The translations under genes and the position numbers were made by a program. From NCBI GenBank assembly GCA_902459845.2, contig CABPSV020000628.1, positions 1-11,951 of the forward strand: 11,951 nt of DNA. Direction: 5' to 3'. This document shows positions 8,334-11,951 of this stretch, piece after piece (positions within the stretch are counted from its first letter, which is position 1; the number at the start of each line of letters is the position of its first letter). A model generated the notes under the pieces. That model made no database searches, was not told where the DNA came from, and saw nothing but the letters and a program-made list of their open reading frames with translations. Origin of the DNA: Hepatocystis sp. ex Piliocolobus tephrosceles (Eukaryota > Apicomplexa > Aconoidasida > Haemosporida > Plasmodiidae).

Positions 8334-8334
8334 A
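8285..8334 (+). repeat. 10-bp purine-rich repeat (GAARGAACAA) abutting a start codon
   Basis: Five units, GAAAGAACAA twice, GAAGGAATAA, then GAAGGAACAA twice. The final A of the last unit is the A of the ATG at 8334. The repeat therefore forms the last 49 bases of the leader and supplies a purine-rich context to the start. The frame is open through it back to a TGA at 8259 but contains no upstream in-frame ATG. Confidence 0.93.
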
Positions 8335-8868
8335 TGAATTTAAATAAACTTTTTTTTTCAGTGAAAGCTGACACATTAAGTAAAAGTAAAGTTGGAAATT
8401 TTATAAAAAATGGAAGTAATGAAATAAATAAAGGTTTGGAAAATTATTCAAGTGGGAAAAAACTAATTTATGTAAACAAACCAACACATGGTGGTCCTAT
8501 TTATTGGAAGTGTAGAGAAATAATACATAATATTAAAAAAAAAACTAAAAGGTGTTCAAGGTATTTAGAATTAAATCATGATTTTGGTAGAGCAGCATTA
8601 GTAGGTGTTCCTAAAACTAATTATGATCCAAAAAATAATATTATTTATATACAAATGGATAATGAAGAATGGGCAGGTATCTTTTTAAAAAAAATAGAAT
8701 AATATAATTATATACATATAGAAATATATACTTATTCATATATTGCATTTAACAATTTAAATTATTTTAAATTTACATTTAATATAACTGTAAACTGAAT
8801 TTATACTTAATGTATTATTCAAATTTTTTTTTTATTTTATAATTTCCATGTTTAACACATAATTCGTG

Positions 8869-8906
<38 letters not shown>

Positions 8907-9049
8907 GTATTGGAAGTAAAATGATGTTAAACATATCAATGAATATTTTGTTTTATTTGCATATATCCTTTTGGATTTACTTTATATATTATAGGATGTT
9001 AGTAAATAACAAATTAAATGTGTTCAGTAAATGGAAAAAAAGTGAATAA
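8334..9049 (+). CDS. Small protein with C-terminal membrane segment, two exons, unknown function
   Basis: Not recognised. Exon 1 is 8334-8676 and exon 2 is 8907-9049; the 230-base intron has donor AG|GTATCT and a 34-T tract followed by AG. Phase 1 on both sides recreates Gly115. The product is 161 residues. Residues 1-45 are basic and Ser/Lys/Asn-rich (MNLNKLFFSVKADTLSKSKV) and could be a mitochondrial presequence. Residues 46-114 look like a compact conserved domain: YVNKPTHGGPIYWKC, RCSRYLELNHDFGRAALVGV, IIYIQMDNEEW. Residues about 121-143 form a single hydrophobic helix rich in Phe, Tyr and Ile, followed by a basic tail (KWKKSE). This resembles small single-pass inner-membrane subunits of apicomplexan mitochondria in general plan only; that is an inference. 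Without splicing the frame ends at 8702, losing the membrane segment. Confidence 0.86.
8871..8904 (+). repeat. 34-base poly(T) tract at the intron 3' end
   Basis: An uninterrupted T run directly followed by the AG acceptor (8905-8906). It is the clearest example in the window of a very long pure-T polypyrimidine tract at a splice site. Confidence 0.93.
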
Positions 9050-9331
9050 AATAAGTTATTCTGTGAATTAATATTAAAATATAATATTTTATTTATTAAT
9101 ACTTTTTTTTTTTTTTTTTTTTTTTTTCATCTTTTTTTTTGTTAACGTTTAATATTTTTATATTTAACAAAAAATTAAAAAACAACAACAACAGCAAAGG
9201 AAACCCACCATTTGTTTAATTGTTGTCTATTTGAATATGATATGTAATATATATATATAAAACATTTTTATATTTAAACTAGTAAAAATGTACATATATA
9301 TATATATATATATATATGTATTTATATACAT

Positions 9332-9430
9332 AAGCGCGTTTGTAGTTACATGTGAACTTATATTTTAGCTTTGTTCCTTTAGCTGCTAAACTGTCGCAGA
9401 TGCTTTAAGCCATTGAATTGGTTGAAACAA
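9332..9430. other. GC-rich island; possible ncRNA or small coding segment
   Basis: From AAGCGCGTTTG to GGTTGAAAC about 36 of 97 bases are G or C, far above the flanking DNA, with repeated CG dinucleotides. In Plasmodium intergenic DNA such islands often mark structured RNAs or exons. I find only weak internal pairing (for example TTTAG-CTG-CTAAA at 9378-9390) and no snoRNA box set or tRNA arms. Both strands can be read without stops over part of it. Confidence 0.4.
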
Positions 9431-9529
9431 TATAAAAAAACGACATACATGAATACGCATATATACATGTGTATATGTAACAATCAGAAAAAAAAATGCT
9501 GCAAAAATGTTGCAAAAAAGTGAGCACAT
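9386..9529 (-). CDS. Possible small ORF of 47 residues (hydrophobic), low confidence
   Basis: ATG at 9529-9527 in an ACAAATG context, stop TAG at 9388-9386. It begins MCSLFCNIFAAFFFLIVTYT, which would be a membrane segment or signal anchor of about 15 residues, and ends FQPIQWLKASATV, whose codons come from the GC-rich island. The middle (YTHVYMRIHV) derives from an ACAT-type microsatellite that is naturally stop-poor, which weakens the case. It has no recognised family, and could instead be a first exon or chance. Confidence 0.22.
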   Translation of the reverse strand: MCSLFCNIFAAFFFLIVTYTHVYMRIHVCRFFILFQPIQWLKASATV

Positions 9530-9556
9530 TTGTTATTCAGTTCACCGAATAACAAA
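9529..9556. other. Perfect 10-bp stem-loop
   Basis: TTTGTTATTC (9529-9538) pairs exactly with GAATAACAAA (9547-9556) across the 8-base loop AGTTCACC. On the plus strand it is followed by AAAAATTATTTTTTTTT, giving a hairpin plus T-run layout. On the minus strand it ends exactly at the ATG of the 47-codon ORF. Confidence 0.85.
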
Positions 9557-10157
9557 AATTATTTTTTTTTAAAAAAACAAATATATAGTTATTACAGTTT
9601 TTTTATTAGTTATAAGTGTTTGTCTAAAAAAAAAAAAAAAAAAAATTATTTTTAAAAAATATACAAGTTCACATATATTGTGATATCTTTTTAATTATCA
9701 TTAATGTATATTCGAACATAGACATATTTAAATATAGCTTGTTCATTATTCTACTTTTTATTTTATTTTTGTTTGCTGTTTTTGTTTGCTGTTTATTTTT
9801 TTAAAAAAAATGACAATTTTTAAAAAAAATGAGAGAAAATGTTAATCATAAAATAATTAAATAAATGTTCATTATTAGAAGAGTAATAAATAATGAGTAA
9901 AACTGTATATGTGTATATATATATAAAGGCATGTTTTTTTTTGTTTTATATTATTTGAGAGTCAATATTAAAAATTAAAAGATGATTTATTTATATATAA
10001 AATATATATTAATTATATGAGTAAAATAAATATAACATTTATACAAAAAAGTAAAATGATATAAAAAAAAAAAAAAAAAACAAGAAGAATGAAAGAAAGA
10101 GAAGAAAAAAAAAACTGCATAATTAAAATTAAAACTTAAAATTATATCATGTATTTC

Positions 10158-10158
<1 letters not shown>

Positions 10159-10210
<52 letters not shown>

Positions 10211-10240
10211 AAAAAAAAAAAAAACAAATAAAAAAAAAAT

Positions 10241-10274
<34 letters not shown>
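10159..10274. repeat. Adenine-rich complex tract (50 A, then interrupted A runs)
   Basis: A pure run of 50 A (10159-10208), followed by A runs broken by single T or C (10209-10274), leading straight into TATATA and the palindrome. It is non-coding. One strand is almost devoid of G and C for over 110 bases. Confidence 0.93.
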
Positions 10275-10278
<4 letters not shown>

Positions 10279-10288
10279 TATATATAAA

Positions 10289-10330
10289 CACAAATAATAT
10301 ATATATATATATATATATATATTATTTGTG
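10289..10330. repeat. Perfect 42-bp palindrome with (AT)11 core
   Basis: Arms CACAAATAAT (10289-10298) and ATTATTTGTG (10321-10330) flank eleven AT dinucleotides. The full 42 bases equal their own reverse complement, so this could extrude a cruciform or form a long hairpin in RNA. The non-AT arm ends (CAC/GTG) show it is more than a simple microsatellite. Confidence 0.93.
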
Positions 10331-10875
10331 CATATATAACAACTCACTGTGTAGATGTATTTAATGTAGTATTAAAAGAATTGTAAGAAGAAACTTGGGT
10401 TCTTTAATAAACAGTAACATTTGATTTACGCACACATACATATATACATACATACACATATATGTATACTAACATTTATATATGTACATGTGTTTAAATC
10501 ATTAAAATGAAAGTGCATATGCATGTGTAGCAAAGTGAATACTATTTAAATTGAGTATAATAAAAATTTAAAAAAAAATGCAACAAAGTGTTATATATAT
10601 ATATATATATATAACTGTAAAGTAACATTTTTGCATTAAACATAGTTAAATATGCTGAGATGATAAGCTTTATTTTTTTTTTATATAGGTCGCTTTTTAC
10701 ATATCCACATATGTACATACACATACAAGTGAAGTTCTAAACATAAATTCTTACAAAAAAATTATTATCAAAATGCGTAGACGTAGCTTGAATTTTTTTT
10801 TTTTTTTTTTTTTTGAAAAACTAGTGATCGTTTTAAAATGGTTTTAATAAAATTTTATAAGCGTTTTACTCGTTT

Positions 10876-10878
<3 letters not shown>

Positions 10879-10922
<44 letters not shown>
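10879..10922. repeat. (AT)n microsatellite downstream of the 283-residue protein gene
   Basis: A pure AT run of about 22 units, 45 bases beyond the stop codon of the minus-strand gene, so probably in its 3' UTR. Its length is likely polymorphic. Confidence 0.95.
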
Positions 10923-10928
<6 letters not shown>

Positions 10929-10966
10929 TCATACATATATAAATTTCAAACGACAAAACACATTAC

Positions 10967-11818
10967 TTAAAATTTTTTTTTTTTTTTTTTTCCTTTTTTT
11001 TGTTTATCGTCATTTGTCATACTATTTAAAGTATCATAATTATCATCTGTTATTTGTATTTTCGTATATGGCGATAAATAATTTGAAACATATTCAGTTT
11101 GTTCTGTCTTTGCATTTTTTATTATATTAGGAGAATTACAACTACTAGAATTTTTATTATTGTTACTACTACTACAACTACTACTTCCATTTTTATATCT
11201 TACACTAGTATTGCGTTTTTTTATACACTCATTATGTATTTTTAAAGCTTCACCATATACACCAAAATCTTCAGCTAACTGCCATAACATAGACAAATTA
11301 AAATATGGTAAATAACTAATAGATAAAGGAGGATTGTTTTCTTTCATAACTATTTTACAATGGTCATTGTATTTATATGCTCTCCTTAATAATTTTAGCA
11401 TTCGCTTTCTTCCTTCTGTTCCTAATGTTCTACACGTGCCACCTTTTTTATTATCGCCAATATTTCTTACACCCTCTGTTATAATTTTATTATTTTTAGA
11501 AAAAGGTAATATTTTCATTTCTCTTTTTATTTTTATATTTCTTTTTTTTCCAATAACAACATCTTTTGTTGATGATGAATCCATACTTACACTACTCGCA
11601 TTTCCTGATACATCTTTTTTAGAATCTGAATCATCAACTAAAATATAATCAGATATATCATCAAAACTACTATCTAATTCACTTGCAAAATCACCAGCTG
11701 AAAAAAATTGAGATTCTTCATTTGATGATAAGTCACTTGCTACATCTACTTGTAAGTCAGAATATGTCATTATACATACTGGAGTATCTGATGTGTTTTT
11801 TATATCAAGTAATTCCAT
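10967..11818 (-). CDS. Conserved-type protein, acidic N-terminus and basic/helical core, unknown function
   Basis: Not recognised. A single open frame of 283 residues starts at the ATG 11818-11816; an in-frame TAG lies five codons upstream, so this is the first possible start. Residues 1-85 are rich in Asp, Ser and Glu (DDISDYILVDDSDSKKD) and probably disordered. Residues 91-102 (KKRNIKIKREMK) resemble a nuclear localisation signal. Residues about 127-203 form the only folded-looking block: GTEGRKRMLKLLRRAYKY, then NNPPLSISYLPYFNLSMLWQ, then EDFGVYGEALKIHNECIKKR. Residues 210-230 are Ser/Asn/Cys low complexity and the C-terminus is a Lys run (KKGKKKKKKF). The acidic arm, basic patch and helical core would suit a nuclear regulatory protein, but that is inference. 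The terminal Lys run comes from an A tract and could vary by indels. Confidence 0.87.
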   Translation of the reverse strand: MELLDIKNTSDTPVCIMTYSDLQVDVASDLSSNEESQFFSAGDFASELDSSFDDISDYILVDDSDSKKDVSGNASSVSMDSSSTKDVVIGKKRNIKIKREMKILPFSKNNKIITEGVRNIGDNKKGGTCRTLGTEGRKRMLKLLRRAYKYNDHCKIVMKENNPPLSISYLPYFNLSMLWQLAEDFGVYGEALKIHNECIKKRNTSVRYKNGSSSCSSSNNNKNSSSCNSPNIIKNAKTEQTEYVSNYLSPYTKIQITDDNYDTLNSMTNDDKQKKGKKKKKKF

Positions 11819-11872
11819 GATTATTTTCTGCTTCTACTGTTATCTCTAATTATTTGTTTTTATTACTATTTT

Positions 11873-11951
<79 letters not shown>
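11819..11951. promoter_or_regulatory. Upstream leader of the 283-residue protein gene with a T run of at least 77 bases
   Basis: On the coding strand this is an A run of at least 77 bases (11875-11951, cut by the window edge) followed by 56 bases of mixed sequence and then the ATG. An A-rich leader directly upstream of the start codon is typical of Plasmodium 5' regions. An upstream exon outside the window cannot be excluded. Confidence 0.7.

Larger units (their letters stand above)
9050..10966. other. Intergenic region between convergent genes
   Basis: The 3' ends of the plus gene (9049) and minus gene (10967) face each other across 1.9 kb. No gene is firmly supported, but 9332-9556 stands out (GC-rich island, 47-codon minus ORF, stem-loop). 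Other contents: (TA)n at about 9293-9317, an A-rich complex at 10159-10274, a 42-bp palindrome at 10289-10330, ACAT repeats at 10432-10500, a T run at 10793-10814 and (AT)n at 10879-10922. Between 9557 and 10158 I see only AT-rich sequence with ACAT and T/A runs. Confidence 0.65.

Noticed and set aside
10673..10692. T run plus ATATAG on the plus strand resembling an acceptor
   Set aside because: No reading frame of useful length follows and no upstream donor/exon is apparent on that strand.
10542..10724. Minus-strand 60-codon open frame with Tyr-Ile repeats
   Set aside because: Depends on an AT microsatellite and ACAT repeats, without coding-like composition.
10774..10848. Plus-strand 24-codon ORF starting MRRRSLN followed by seven Phe
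   Set aside because: Good start context and a GC-bearing first 18 bases, but it runs straight into a 22-base T tract; too short and low-complexity to support.
9050..10966. Candidate centromere because of extreme AT content
   Set aside because: The spacer is interrupted by a GC-rich island and ordinary intergenic sequence and lacks a kilobase-scale AT tandem array.
11334..11648. Plus-strand 104-codon open frame
   Set aside because: Antisense shadow of the 283-residue protein; hydrophobic content comes from complementing Lys/Asn/Asp codons.
1..11951. tRNA, rRNA, transposon, CRISPR or bacterial-type elements
   Set aside because: No GC-rich cloverleaf-sized block, transposase-like frame, spaced direct-repeat array or ribosome-binding-site pattern was seen.

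Overview
The window looks like nuclear DNA of a Plasmodium species. It is overwhelmingly A+T, spaces between genes are filled with homopolymer A/T runs (up to 89 bases) and (AT)n or ACAT-type microsatellites, genes carry short introns with GTAT/GTAA donors and T-tract-AG acceptors, starts sit in AAAATG-like contexts, and proteins carry Asn/Lys-rich low-complexity inserts. The species cannot be named from sequence alone; such extreme composition fits the Laverania or avian malaria lineages. No rRNA, tRNA, CRISPR or transposon was seen.

Layout. (1) 1-623, minus: the 5' part of a secreted-protein gene (signal-peptide exon, intron, second exon leaving the window). (2) 624-4080: an unusually long gap with a 117-bp tandem duplication, a ~22-bp AT repeat, a 76-base A run and a weak candidate for a missed small spliced gene on the minus strand (2098-2553). 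(3) 4081-5802, minus: a conserved-type protein of about 508-515 residues with one N-terminal membrane segment; its poly-lysine C-terminus is probably an unspliced intron. (4) 5803-6464: a divergent promoter region holding a 16-bp minisatellite of 12 copies. (5) 6465-7627, plus: a four-exon gene for mitochondrial ribosomal protein mL49 (Img2/MRPL49 family), the only product recognised with confidence. (6) 7628-8333: spacer ending in a purine-rich 10-bp repeat that abuts the next ATG. (7) 8334-9049, plus: a two-exon gene for a 161-residue protein with a C-terminal membrane segment. (8) 9050-10966: spacer between convergent genes, with a GC-rich island overlapping a 47-codon ORF, a 10-bp stem-loop and a perfect 42-bp palindrome. 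(9) 10967-11818, minus: a 283-residue protein with acidic N-terminus and a basic/helical core, preceded by a T run of at least 77 bases at the window edge.

The genes are monocistronic and do not form an obvious pathway. mL49 works in the mitochondrial large ribosomal subunit; the others are of unknown function. The points most worth checking are the corrected 3' end of the 4081-5802 gene, the GC-rich island at 9332-9430, the candidate missed gene at 2098-2553, and the minisatellite that would place a dense array of identical short upstream ORFs before mL49 if it is transcribed.
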